Shown: in pieces, positions 10,801 through 21,840 of the stretch | Numbering within the stretch: position 1 is the stretch's first letter | How the letters are laid out: each line of letters starts with the position of its first letter | Assembly: GCA_025677825.1 (NCBI GenBank) | Contig: JAIXMO010000105.1 | Span: 1 to 34,177 of the forward strand | Source: Helicostylum pulchrum | Taxonomy: Eukaryota > Mucoromycota > Mucoromycetes > Mucorales > Mucoraceae | Reading direction: 5' to 3' | DNA length: 34,177 nt | Program-made: the position numbers and the translations under genes | The notes under the pieces: generated by a model | The model's input: the letters and a program-made list of their open reading frames with translations, nothing else | What the model was told of the DNA's origin: nothing | The model's database searches: none

Positions 10801-11294
10801 ACCTGTTATGACCGTTTAATTTAGCTTCTGTTTCAGCCAATACATCTTCTCTTGATCGTTGGATTTCGTCATCGGGGCGCTTTGATAAAGGAAAGTTGTT
10901 AAAGTGTGTCACGGAGGATCGTTGTTTTCTTTGAAACAAGGAAGAGTCAATAGAGTTCATTGAATCACGGTGAAAGCTTTTTCTTTGTTGCTGTTGCTGT
11001 TGTTGTTGTTGTTGCATGGTTTGTTGATGATGATAATAATCTTCTTCGTTCACTGTATGAAGTCCTCGCTGTTGTGTGGTGTTTAACCCCTTACTTGTAC
11101 GAGAATTTATATCAGTGGAACGTCTTTGCTTTTCTATCCAGTCGTTTCTTTTTACTAGCGTGTTCTGTTTTATATATTTTTTTAGCAAAGTGTATTTATT
11201 TCATGTTTTATGTTAATTTTACTTCTGGTAAACCAAAGAATCCACGAGTAGATTCTGGCGCTGTTTGACCTTCTAAATCCAAGTTGTTATCCAT
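7834..11294 (-). CDS. ssd1: Ssd1-type RNA-binding protein with inactive RNB domain
   Basis: Minus-strand exons 11294-11223, 11164-10017, 9956-9755 and 9702-7834 give 1096 residues. Residues 1 to ~280 are disordered, with a run of ten glutamines and many H/N/Q/R. Cold-shock-like folds span ~284-345 and ~388-470, including RIIWFKPTDKRVPLIAIP and IKRWPITSLHPFG, strongly Ssd1-like. The RNB domain follows (about 545-900; HVADVTAFV, DRLAFSVIW, KYFCTGAFDIS, HHYALNTPLYTHFT). Ssd1 binds cell-wall and growth mRNAs, restrains their translation and is controlled by NDR kinases such as Cbk1. The four RNase II acidic active-site positions (ID-x5-DLDD pattern) read V559, F565, E567 and N568 here, and the SPxRR motif reads CPSKR, so exonuclease activity is not expected. 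Exon 1 is tiny (24 codons). The gene lies 263 bases downstream of Tad1 on the same strand. Confidence 0.9.
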
Positions 11295-11557
11295 ACGACA
11301 AAAAAAGAATTATTATAACGAATGGAATGGATTTAAGTTTTTTTCTTTAATTCTATTTGATAAAACAAGAAAAAAAAAGAAATGTGAAAAAAGAGAGATA
11401 AAGAGAGACTTGTTTTTCTTTTCTTTTTTTTTCCTCTTTTTTTTTTTTTAAGGAGAAAGGTAAATAAGGAGAAAAAGGCGGTAAAAAAGAGGGAGTAAAG
11501 TGCATCTGTTACGCTTTAAGGGGATATTAAATTTTACCCGCAAACAACAAACAAACA

Positions 11558-13240
11558 CTAGAGCGAAAAGTGTTCGTACTCTTCTGGTGTTTGAATCCAG
11601 TTTTGAAATACATTGTCCAGTAAAGACTTTTTGGCGGTTTGATAGTTTACAGACTGTGTTTCTTTCAACTGACGATAGTTTAACTCTTTATCAAAATCAA
11701 TTAGTTTACTGGCGTCCGTGAATAAACTCTTTTTACAAATACTTGGCCTTGTTTTTTCATTTGTTGGTTTCCCCTTGGGCGCACCTTGCTTCCTGCCGTT
11801 TACCAAGACCTCTGCTTTATTCGGCATACCTGTTATCCAACAAAGTGATGTCGAGCATGAAATAATAGTATCAAATTTGTTTGTTGATTCTAACCAAGTT
11901 TTGGATGATTCAAACATTATGTCTGTACCGGATATTATTGGTTGATTTAGTTTGTATGGTAAACTTAATTGATCTACAACAAATACACTCTTTGTTATTA
12001 ACTCATATCTCTTCTTTTTTTTTTTTGTTGTTGTTGTTTGTGTTACCTTTGATTTTATCCAATCTCTTGTAAAGTGCTCTTTCTAATGCTTCTTTATCAA
12101 ACATGTCACCTACGATAATCGAATCGAGATAGACTGGATTATATAGTGAAGAAAGCAAAGCTGACTGTAAGCCTAATACATTCCATCTTGCCAACTTGTC
12201 GCTTTTTACAAGTATAAAAAGTAAATATAAAGAAAAAGAAAGAATAAATTAATTTGTATATATAAAAAATACCTGCAGGACATACAAAGTGTAGGCTCGG
12301 AATCAAGTCGGCCTACAACAATAAATAAATAGTAAATAATCAAACAACTCCCCCAAAAGTATATATATATGCGTACCTGGTTTGGTTCTTAAAATACCAA
12401 TGTCATCAAATTTAAATCGACCTCTTTGAAATAAGTGAGGCTCTCCAATCATCATTTTTTGCCTTTTATTTGCATAAATATTTTCGATTAAAAATGGCTC
12501 TATAGATTTTCTCTTTTTATTGGAGCCTGATTCAAAACTAGTAAGCGATTCGGGTGTTTGAACTTGAGCTAAAGCAGACATGGAAGCGTCACCACCTATT
12601 TTTACAGAGTCAAGTTAGTTATGGGTTATACTACACATTAAAAAAAAAAGACTTTCTTACAAGGTGATTGACTGATATACATGTGAAATGAATATCCCGT
12701 ACGTTGAATTAAAATACCATCATCCTTGAAATAAAAAGGACAAGGTACATTTGAATCATATTTTGCAATTTTAGCTTGTGCTAGTAAATACCTTTTTTTT
12801 TTTTTTTTGAAATTTAATTTAGGGAAATATATATTTTTTTTTACATACTTTATAAATCCTCTACGCGCAATTATTTCTGCATGAGAATCATTTAATACAT
12901 CACCCGTCTTGCAAATTTTACTAAAAGGTAAGCATTTAAGTCCAGTTCTGCATATATTAAAAAAAAAAAAAAAAAAATTAAAAAAAAAACACACTGTAGG
13001 AACTCAATAATAATCTACCCGATGGATATAACTTGAATTTCTTGCTTATCATCGACTATAAAACACGTCAAACAAATTTACAATTTTTTTTTTTTTTTTG
13101 AGAACATGTTGCTTACTCATTACAATAGAAGCTAAAACAGTCCATTCTGCTTTTTTTTCATGGACAAGTGGTTTACCTCCTTTTGGTAAAGACTTGTACT
13201 GTTTTAAAACTGCTTTGACAATGTCAACATTTCTACTCAT
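11558..13240 (-). CDS. tad1: tRNA-specific adenosine deaminase Tad1 (ADAT1)
   Basis: Eight minus-strand exons (13240-13117, 13055-13019, 12947-12849, 12791-12661, 12595-12377, 12312-12273, 12201-12047, 11973-11558) give 406 residues, close to yeast Tad1 (400). The enzyme converts A37 of tRNA-Ala to inosine. Seen in order: [10 protein letters not shown] and EWTVLASIV at the start, SIGTGLKC, the deaminase motif HAE (His76, catalytic Glu78), SQSPCGD (Cys131), RGR and LRTKPGRLDSE (with the lysine that contacts inositol phosphate in ADARs), then MSCSDKLARW (Cys216). His76, Cys131 and Cys216 are the zinc ligands, so the catalytic site is complete. Later [10 protein letters not shown], a variant of the family's C-terminal W-containing segment, is visible. 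All seven introns are GT-AG (57-73 nt). Intron 3 is 57 nt, a multiple of three, and free of in-frame stops. A TTG-led extension at 13252 is not needed; the ATG at 13240 fits the family start. Confidence 0.93.
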
Positions 13241-13521
13241 TATAATAAACAAATAATAATGAAAAAAAAAAAAAAAAAAAAAAACCCAGTAAAAATTTTC
13301 ATTTTTTTTTTTTCAAAGAATGTAAACTCAGTTTTTACGTGTATAAAAAAGGGTGAAATGACGGAAAGGAGAACAAAGGGAATCGAATTCGGAATATTGC
13401 AACAACAACAATAACATATAAGCTTAAATGCATATTATAACATACTTAAATAATTATTTTTTTCCCTCTCTTTTTTCTTCTTTCTTTTTCTTTTTTTAAA
13501 CAAAAAAAAAAAAACAAAAAA
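13241..13521. promoter_or_regulatory. Bidirectional promoter, tad1 / cyclin
   Basis: Only 281 bases separate the start codons of two divergent genes. A TATAAAAAA at 13342-13350 points toward the plus-strand cyclin. The rest is A/T runs and a pyrimidine-rich leader before 13522. No clear cell-cycle box (ACGCGT) was found. Confidence 0.5.
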
Positions 13522-14274
13522 ATGTCTATTCTTACCTGTACAAATACTATTCAATTATCCGAATTTGTAGCACACATGGTCCCAAAGATTTGGACAGGAT
13601 CAGCTTTTATGACAACGGAACGTTCAAACTTGTTTAGAGTATTCTGTCAGAACATCATCAAGGCTACACAAATATCCAGTCCATGTATACTGGTCGCACT
13701 ATTCTACATTTACAGACTGAGATTTGCATACCCAGCTATTAGAGGCTCGATCGGATCAGAAGTAAGATTATTTACTACTGCACTTATACTAGCAAATAAA
13801 TTTCTAGATGACAATACATTTACAAACAAGGTAAAATAAACGATTTCATTCTGCTGTATATATAATGAAAAAGCTAAACATATATATAAATAGACTTGGT
13901 CAGAAGTATCTAGCGTACCATTACACGAATTAAATATTATGGAAATGGAATTTTTATCAGCACTACAATACAGAACATGCGTTCACCATATACAATTCTT
14001 TTCTTGGAGTTCTCAGTGTCAACATTGGATGTCACAGTTAATGGCAAGACCTGTTCTGATGGCACCCATCATGAGACTCAACAATAAACGATCGGCAGAC
14101 CATTTCTTGGTGGAACCAAAGACCAAGAAAAAGCTGTATCATCATTCGGTCTTGAGCTGGTCTTCTTCGTCTTATTATCGTCCTTCGTCTGCGGCAGCGG
14201 CTTCTGCAGTTGCTACTGTTGCTGCAGCGACTGCAATGAATGTAAATTATTCAAATTTCATTCCTAGGGTTTAA
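13522..14274 (+). CDS. Pho85-type (PCL-like) cyclin
   Basis: Two exons, 13522-13830 and 13894-14274, join in phase 0 to 229 residues. The conserved cyclin box is clear: PCILVALFYIYRLR, then [28 protein letters not shown] spanning the splice site, then ELNIMEMEFLSALQYR. This wording ([15 protein letters not shown]) is typical of the Pcl1/2- and Pho80-related fungal cyclins that partner the CDK Pho85 and, in filamentous fungi, act in polarity and the G1 programme. The tail after ~residue 150 is poorly conserved, with an alanine-rich patch and serines. The 63-nt intron is GT-AG with TATAAATAG at its end. The small size fits PCL cyclins rather than B-type ones. The partner CDK is inferred from the family. 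Confidence 0.85.
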
Positions 14275-16353
14275 AAACCCAATAATAGCTAAATTATTAT
14301 ACCCTTTTTGCATATATATTTCGCGTTTAAATAAAATAAAATAAAACTTTACTAGAGCCATTTGATATTTTAAATAAAGTTATTTCGTCATATATACATG
14401 TATATGCTATTTTTACCAACAAACATATGCACCCTTAGAGTTGTTCTTAAGGTTGAGCATGACAGAAATATTTTTGCGCAGAGAACAAAAAAAAATCTCG
14501 TTCTATTTTCTCGGGTATTTTCTGTCACTCTTTTTTACGCAAGTAGCCCCCTCTTTTTCTGCGGCGAGTTACTAAGATATTTTATCATTTGTGTTTGGGC
14601 TAAAAAAAAAACAGATAATGCCATCAAATAATACAAGGGGGTGTACTATTTGGTGATGTTAACAATAAATGGGTTTCCCTAGTAGTATTACATTTTGCCG
14701 CCAAATATATTATGGGAACTTCTTAACATCAAAATATGTGCTCAATAAAAAAAACTTTGCAAACGATAATTTGGACTCGATTGTAACTACCTGAACAAAA
14801 AAAGTAACCAGCCGACTTTTTTTATACCGGCAAACCGCTACGCGAAACATATTACAATTGTTGTACCTTAATTCTCCTTTATCCCCTTATATTCAATTAC
14901 ATTTTGATACAGGTTAAAATCAAAATAATAAATGAAATCCTTTTTTTCTTTTTTAAGAAATGTTTATTTGATCGGTATATTTAAAGCAAAAAAACACAGT
15001 GTTAGCATTAGTTACATATTTTTTCTATAAACAACAACAAAAAAGGAGAATATACAATCCCAACTAGAGAGTTAATGCCGTATTTAATATATACATATCG
15101 TGATACACACAAAGATGATAAAATGATGTCACTATCGTCTTTGGTTGTTAAAGCAACGCATGTATTTATTTATTTTTCGGTACACACTCACCCTGCAGAT
15201 TTAACACTTTATCCGTTTTTATAGAATAATTTTTTTCACGGTATCTCTCTCTCTCTCTAGAATACACACTTTCGTGTAAAATGTATATGCTAGATATTAT
15301 GAAACGAACCAAGAGGGAAAATATTGACAGGCAAGTGATAAAAATATATATATATATATATATATAAATGTACATTACTTTTTGTTACAAGTATAATCAT
15401 AACAAAGATATTCAATTTGTTGTTGGCCCCGCATTTAGATGTATTTTTTGCTACGTGTATTTTTGTATGCGGAAGAAATCCTAAAAATACCTCTCAAATG
15501 GTTTTATTTGTAGATTTGAGTGGTTCAACGACAGATAAAAAAAAAAAAAAAAAAAAAAAGGCTTAGTTATCGGTGACTCCTTTCAGCAGCATAGCCCCGT
15601 TTGTACTCAATGTATTCATAGAAACAATAGAGTTTTTTTCTTTTCCAGCGTGAAACCCGTTTATAGGTGTGAGAGAATAAGAAGTAAGTATCACTCATAT
15701 TTCTGCAAGTGGTACATCACTCATGTAGATTACACAACACAATACACAACATGATTGAACCCAAAATAACTTTTTTTTTTGTTTTTTTAAAATTAAAACC
15801 TATTACCTTTTCTCTTTTTCGCGCCCCTATCAAGTCCTCCATTGTTTTCCGTTTTTTTTCTCTTTCTAGCAGTAGCAAAAAAAAAAAAAAGACACGTGAG
15901 TTTCATTAGTAACGACTATTTATTTTCAAATTGTCAAAAAGATATGAATAAATTCGGGTGTTCAATTTAACCTGTGCTACAAATAAATTTTGGCTGGGTG
16001 CACTTTACCCGGGATGTACACAACAACAAAAAACATTCAAATTTAGAAATAATACGAGAATAGAACCGTATTTATGTATGTATTATACAAACTTATATAT
16101 ACACGTATATATATATATATATATATATGTGATTCATAATAGGACTTGTGTATAAGATAATACCGCCCTTTCTTGATTTAAATCATTATTATTATTAATA
16201 CATTAACCGAGCCTTAATTTTTATTTTATTTTAGGGTACCCGATAATTTCTTCATTGTTTTTGTTACTAGTATAATCTTTAACTGGTAAAAACGCGCGCC
16301 AGGCAAAAAAGAACCCTAAATTTCGTGTACCCCCTTAATGTTGTTAAATCAAC

Positions 16354-16356
<3 letters not shown>

Positions 16357-16389
<33 letters not shown>
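16357..16389 (+). repeat. Poly-T tract (33 nt) in promoter
   Basis: Thirty-three uninterrupted T residues lie immediately upstream of the TATA box of the chitin deacetylase gene. Poly(dA:dT) tracts of this kind exclude nucleosomes in fungi, so a promoter role is plausible but inferred. Confidence 0.8.
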
Positions 16390-16391
<2 letters not shown>

Positions 16392-16392
16392 C

Positions 16393-16400
16393 TATAAATA
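16393..16400 (+). promoter_or_regulatory. TATA box of chitin deacetylase gene
   Basis: TATAAATA sits 84 bases before the ATG at 16484, right after the T33 tract and before a CT-rich leader. This is the best core promoter match in the window. Confidence 0.6.
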
Positions 16401-16483
16401 TCTTTTTGACTTTCTGCCCCTCTTTTTTCTTTTCCTTAAAATCACACTTTTTTTGCTTCTTCTTTTAAACGTATTACATACAA

Positions 16484-17936
16484 ATGAGACTAATTACTTC
16501 AGTTGCAACCTTGTTGACCTTTATCTCGGTCATTCAAGCTCAAAATAGTACTTCTACAAATACAACTTCCACTGCAAACACACAATCCTATCCCGCGGCT
16601 GGTTCCAAGCCTGTGCCTAAACCTGAGTGGGTCGAATTAATCAAGAGCGCCAATATTACAAATGCTCCCGTTTTAAAGAGTAACGGTGACGATGGTAAAA
16701 CTTTGTTTTTTTTTATAAAATAAACGAAATACTAACTGATAAATTCATACTTACAGGACCTAGTGTTAGCGGTGAAGACAAATACTGTGATTGGGCCAAG
16801 TCAGGCTGTATGGGATCTAGTATTGGCGATTGTCCTAAAGGCCAATGGGGTCTTACTTTCGACGACGGGCCTTCTGAATTCTCTCCAGTCTTGTATGACT
16901 TTTTAAAGACTACAGAGCAAAAGGCTACTTTGTTCATGATTGGTGCCAATGTGATTAAATTTCCTCAAATTGTAAAGCGTGCCTTTGACGAAGGTCATGA
17001 ACTTGCTATTCATACCTGGACTCATAGTTTCATGACCACTCTCTCCAACGAACAAATCATTGCTGAATTAAAGTGGACTGAATTGGCCATCAAGGAAGTC
17101 ACTGGTGTATCTCCTCGTTTATTCAGACCTGTATGTTACAGTACATATTTATATAAAATATGCATCATGTACTAACATGATTTTTTTCTTCTTGTTAGCC
17201 TTACGGTGATATTGATGATCGTGTTAGAGATATTGGTACTGCCCTTGGTTTTACTTGTAAGTAACACAAACACAAATTATAATTTACCTATTTTACTCAC
17301 TTTGTTTATTTTTTAGCTGTCATTTGGGATCATGACACCAACGATTGGATGGTAAATAAGAAAAAACCTCTGCATAACTTTTTTTTTTTTTTTTTTTTTA
17401 TTAACCTGACTAAATAGCTTGCTGAAAATTCCCCTGGTTTCAAATCCGAATGGATTGATGGTAACTTTACTGAATGGATTGCTGAAGCTAATACTTCCTC
17501 TACTGGTGGTCTTTCATTAGAACATGATATTAAAATGGTCACTATTGATGCTGCTATCAGAAACTTACCAGGTCTTCAAGTAAGGTTTTTTTTTTTTACA
17601 TTGTTAAAACTCCACAACTGTATTTTATTTTATTTATTTTACTAACCAAACGTTTTTTTTTTTTAAAAAAAATAGAAAGCATACAAAGTAGTAACTGTCG
17701 GTCAATGTGCAGGTGTTGCTTCTTATAAAGAAGGTAACGTTACCGTTCCTATTAACACCACTGTCACCTCTTCCGCACTTCCTTCTGCTGCTACATCTGC
17801 TCCTGTTATTCCTGCTGCTCCTTCAACTACTCTTTCTCGTGAAGCACAAGTTGCCGCTGATCAAAATGCTGCTAATGCGCTCGGTGTCTCTGCTCTTGTC
17901 TTTGCATCTTTCTTTGTTACCTTATTTTTGGTTTAG
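16484..17936 (+). CDS. Chitin deacetylase, secreted, probable GPI anchor
   Basis: Six exons (16484-16694, 16757-17130, 17199-17256, 17317-17351, 17418-17579, 17676-17936) give 366 residues. A signal peptide (about 1-19, ending VIQA) is followed by an S/T/N-rich segment. The polysaccharide deacetylase (NodB, CE4) domain carries TFDDGP (Asp106 base, Asp107 metal), HTWTH (His156 and His160 metal ligands), RPPYG with Arg194, and WDHDTNDW. It removes acetyl groups from chitin to make chitosan, which is abundant in Mucorales walls. The tail is rich in T/S/A/P and ends in a hydrophobic run (ALVFASFFVTLFLV), as in a GPI-attachment signal, so the enzyme is probably held at the plasma membrane or wall. 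Exon 4 is only 35 nt. Introns are all GT-AG (60-96 nt). The substrate is inferred from the family and the fungal context. Confidence 0.92.
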
Positions 17937-18694
17937 GACTTTTTTTTTTCTGTCCCCAAAATTATTTATATATTATTTTTTATTCAAAGTTTAATTAACT
18001 GTAGTCAATTTTGTACTTTTTTACGCGCCATCTTTTCTTTTCTTCTCTTGTCATTAAAAAAAAACCTCTTTCTCCCATTTTTATAAATTATATACTCTTT
18101 TTTATTTTTTGTGTATGTGTGTGCCACTATAAACATCCAACAAGTTACTAATTGAAGATTAGCACATCTAAATTATTATGTGAAATTGCCTCTAATCAAC
18201 GTTAGACTTGTGTATCCTATTGATCGAATACAGTAACATGATTTCTTCCTTTATTGTAACATTATTTTTTTTCCCGGTAGAGCGTACATGTAATACTTCC
18301 ATTTGCAGCTCTCTATTTCTTCTTTTGTACGTATTTATATCTTGTACTTTTTTGTCACGAGCTTTTTTTTTTTATCTTCCATTGAAAAAAATGGGGCATC
18401 GTCTTACTTTCTTCTTTATATGGATTACTGAAGTAAAAAAAAAAGACTATAAAAGAAAACTCAAAAAGGAGGGTTACATTGTGTTGAGTTTTAAAGGACA
18501 ACAAAGGAGGTAATTATAATCACCTGATGTTGTCTATCTTATTGTTACAATTTTTTATCGTATCTGTTTATACCCTAAAAAAAGGAGAGGGAGGAGGAAT
18601 GATATACCATTTTTCTTTAGGTTCGGCTTTGCTCTGGTCAGTACAACTTGAGAGCAAAATGGTTATTGAACCCATCAAATGGTTTTAAAGGAGT

Positions 18695-18707
18695 GGGGGG
18701 GGGGGGG
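18695..18707 (+). repeat. Poly-G tract (13 nt)
   Basis: Thirteen consecutive G residues in otherwise very AT-rich DNA, about 60 bases before an A30 tract. No function is apparent. Confidence 0.8.
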
Positions 18708-18766
18708 AAGAACTAGATAGATCTTATCATATAATTAAACTGTCTATCTGAGTACCCCCCAACATC

Positions 18767-18796
<30 letters not shown>
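18767..18796 (+). repeat. Poly-A tract (30 nt)
   Basis: Thirty consecutive A residues. It could be a retroposed poly-A tail, but I could not recognise any element body upstream of it. Confidence 0.8.
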
Positions 18797-18797
<1 letters not shown>

Positions 18798-19647
18798 ACT
18801 GCCAATAGTAGCACAGACATATAAATCATTTTTTTGTCCCCCAAATACCACCAACATCAATCAAAATAAGGTAATCCCGCTGAGATAGTACATGGAATCA
18901 TTATATTTCATGAAGGCATAAATGTGTGTGAGACGAATATATGCTACTTTTAAGAGCTGCCTTTTTGATCATTGTTATGTCAAGTGGTGTATTTATTTGG
19001 CAATCATTTAATTCTCGTCCATCAGTATTAATACATAAACCCTCTCCTTTTAATTTTTTTTTTACCATTATCACGACTCTCAGACGCACATGATGTACAT
19101 TAATAATTTGACCGAAAAAAAACCCTCCCTCACTGTCAACTTTTTACGAATCAAATATATTTGTCAAGCTAGCTTACCTGATATAACGGAGCCTCTTTTT
19201 TTATACGAATCTACTTTGATTAGTCCAAAAAAAAAGTCTTTTTAGCGCATCATATAACGTGCCAATACGCTTAAACCTACAAATCCTTATTATTATTTTC
19301 GAAAAAAAAAAAGGATCAATGCCAATACCGTCCTTAAAATAACACAAATTGTTTGTTTCGAATCTTGCGCTTGAAAATTGAAATGCACATTAACTTTTGA
19401 TAGCTGTAAACCTTTTTTTTTTTAAAAAAACAGGCAAAATCCAATGTATAGGTTTTACTTAATAAACGTGGTATGCTCAACAAATACTTTATAAAAAGCG
19501 CTTGAAAAAAAAAAGTTTATCTCCCTCCAAAAAAAAAAAAAAAGGTTTAGCCTAGCGGCACGTTGAAATAGATTAAGAACCTTACTACTGGGTCGCATTT
19601 GCAAAAAGAAAAAAAGATAATAATGTTTTATTAAATACAGTATTTAA

Positions 19648-19728
19648 CGACTCTATATAGGGGTGACCTGATTAAAGGGTACTTGGGATCGCTTTAACGG
19701 TGGATAAATCCACCCTTAAATAGAGTCG
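19648..19728. repeat. 81-nt inverted-repeat element (hairpin or MITE-like)
   Basis: Arms 19648-19665 (CGACTCTATATAGGGGTG) and 19711-19728 pair over 18 positions with one A-A mismatch and one G-T wobble. The 45-base interior holds further complementarity: TTAAAG at 19672-19677 with CTTTAA at 19692-19697, and GGTGG at 19699-19703 with CCACC at 19710-19714, which competes with the outer stem base. Whether this is a structured RNA, a foldback transposon remnant or a DNA-level site cannot be decided from one copy. Confidence 0.55.
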
Positions 19729-20581
19729 CTACTATGTTATACAAATGAGTTCAGGCTTGCCAAAAGATTCTCTTTTACTATAAAAAAATATGGAATTACA
19801 CAGATGAACCTCCTCGCGGTTACTTAGTTCTGGAAACACTTTTTTTAAAATAGCTAATGCATCTCTTATTATATATCTTTAATATTTTAAATAAAATAAG
19901 TCTTTTTCTTTGGTTGTCTTTATATTTATTTATTTTTGGAGAAAGTTATGCGCACCAGGTTTTTTATTTTTACAGCACCTCATTCAAAAAGAGATAGTTA
20001 CACTATAAAAACATCTTCAAATACGCATGTAAAAAAAAAAAAAAACTGTACATAGTAGACACAGTACAAGCCAACCATCACTCATACAATTTTTTTTAAA
20101 AAGAAACAATCCACTTGTTTCAACCTCATTTGATCATAAGTTTGACACTTTTTGAACTTTGCTTGGAAAAACCAATTGGGGTTTATATCTCCCTTGTACT
20201 TGGCTATCGAATTCAATTTTAATTGACAAATAAAAGTAGTTTAAAAGGGTATAAAGTAAAGAGATTTGTAGTTCCAGTTTTTTTTTATAGTGTTAATAAA
20301 TAGATAGTGCGGTAAAGTTTAAAAATAGCACAATAAGATAATAGTAAGAAAAGTGAGTATCAAGTAAAAAGTTCAACGGAAAATAAGATCCAAGGAAATT
20401 CGGGTACAAAATAAAGAGTAAAGATAAACTAAAAGAGCTTAATTTAATTATATTTATTGATTTATGCGAGAAACCTAACCTGACCCGACCCCAACCAAAG
20501 TTTAATATGAAGATTTAAGCCTGGTGACACATTATGCATTAAATAAAAAGACAAAGGGAATTTTAAAAGGCAATTTCTATT

Positions 20582-21786
20582 CTACTCAGAATAGTCATCA
20601 TCAAGATAGACAATAGGGTTTGCACTTCTTCTACTACTTTCTTCATCTGTGCTTTTTTCATTATTGCTGCTTTCTTCCGTACTACTCTTCTTTTCTTCAG
20701 TACTTTCTTCGGTGCTAGTCTTCTTTTCTTGGCTGCTTTTATTTTCATGACCCGAGGAACTGCTAAAAATTTCAATCACTTCACGCTGAGCAATAACTAC
20801 AATTTGACTTTCAGATTCTAATGAAAATTCTTCATAGTCGTAAGACTGTGTGGCAGCAGCATGATAGGTAGATGGTCCACTTTCAACGCATTGTTGTGTA
20901 GATCCCTCACATGTGTCATACTGCTGTGTCGAAGCTAGATCGTTGTAACTGTAGGCCTGAGTAGGTGTCTCACATGTTTCATATTGCTGTGTCGATGCTT
21001 GTTCGTTAAAATCGTACGGTTGTGTAGCGTCTTGACATGTATCATACGGCTGAGTTTCATCACCTTGGTCATAGTTATAAGGTTGTGTGGGTGCTTCACT
21101 TGTTCGATAAGACTGCGTAGGTGCTTGTTCATTAAAATCGTACGGTTGTATCGCACTTTGGAACGCATCATACCGCTGAGTTTCATCGCCTTGGTCATAG
21201 TTATAAGGTTGTGTGGGCGCTTCACTTGTTTGATAAGGCTGCGTAGGTGCATCATTCGCGTAATAAGATCTGGTAGCGGAACCCTCTACCAGTGTTCCTT
21301 CTTCCGCAGTGACATAAACAGGACTTTGTCTAGAAGAATTTACAGCTGACACTGGTCGAACATACTCTTCTTCATAGGAATACGATTGTTCTTGACTTTC
21401 TTCAATAACAGGAGCTAAACTGGCATCTCCAGATAATGATGATGTGGTACATGTTGGGTAAGAGTAGGATGATTTTTTGCTGGAGGAGCTGTTTAATGAT
21501 TGAGATTTACTGGATGAACTATGTATAGATGGTAAGGTGACTGATGAGGACGAGTGACCGATACTGTCTGAGCTACCTGAGGCTTGGACAGAATACTATA
21601 TAATCTAGTCAGTAACCTTTTTTTTTTCCAATATAATTAAATAATATAATACTTACTTCATGCTCTACTGCAATATGAAGTTCGCTAGAATTAGAACCGT
21701 ATCGATTAAAAGAGCTTGAGTCTCTGTCAGTGCTTTCAGGGTCATATGGTACTGTTGCTTCCTATAATTATAAAACATATTAGAGT

Positions 21787-21840
<54 letters not shown>

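Larger units (their letters stand above)
14275..16483. other. Long gene-poor intergenic region
   Basis: About 2.2 kb with no supported gene: all open frames are short, low complexity or full of rare residues. It contains AT dinucleotide runs near 15343-15366 and 16106-16128, a short CT run at 15243-15258, an A run at 15539-15559, and the T33 tract and TATA box of the chitin deacetylase promoter at its right end. No tRNA, 5S or retroelement motif was found. Confidence 0.5.
17937..20581. other. Long gene-poor intergenic region
   Basis: About 2.6 kb between the chitin deacetylase and SWIM gene 3' ends, with no supported gene. It contains many A/T homopolymers, a G13 tract (18695-18707), an A30 tract (18767-18796), and the inverted-repeat element at 19648-19728 listed separately. 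Short open frames near 18208-18513 are low complexity. Confidence 0.5.

Noticed and set aside
13241..13252. N-terminal extension of Tad1 by a TTG codon
   Set aside because: A proper ATG at 13240 matches the family start and TTG initiation is rare in fungi. The same reasoning rejects TTG-led extensions of pmr1 (27466) and of the Ssd1 exons.
14398..14631. Short plus-strand frame with hydrophobic stretches
   Set aside because: Poor codon character, no leader or splice context, ends in lysine-rich homopolymer; considered chance.
17707..17994. Plus-strand leucine-rich frame over the chitin deacetylase tail
   Set aside because: Shifted reading of the T/S/A/P-rich last exon, whose true frame continues the CE4 protein and ends at 17936.
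19537..19605. Possible tRNA gene (TAGCCTAGCGGC box-A-like string)
   Set aside because: No matching box B or cloverleaf could be drawn. No other tRNA, 5S rRNA or CRISPR-like array was found in the window.
20935..21349. Additional frames on both strands across the TQxY array
   Set aside because: They are open only because the repeat unit lacks stops in other frames; the frame giving TQxY is in phase with the upstream exons.
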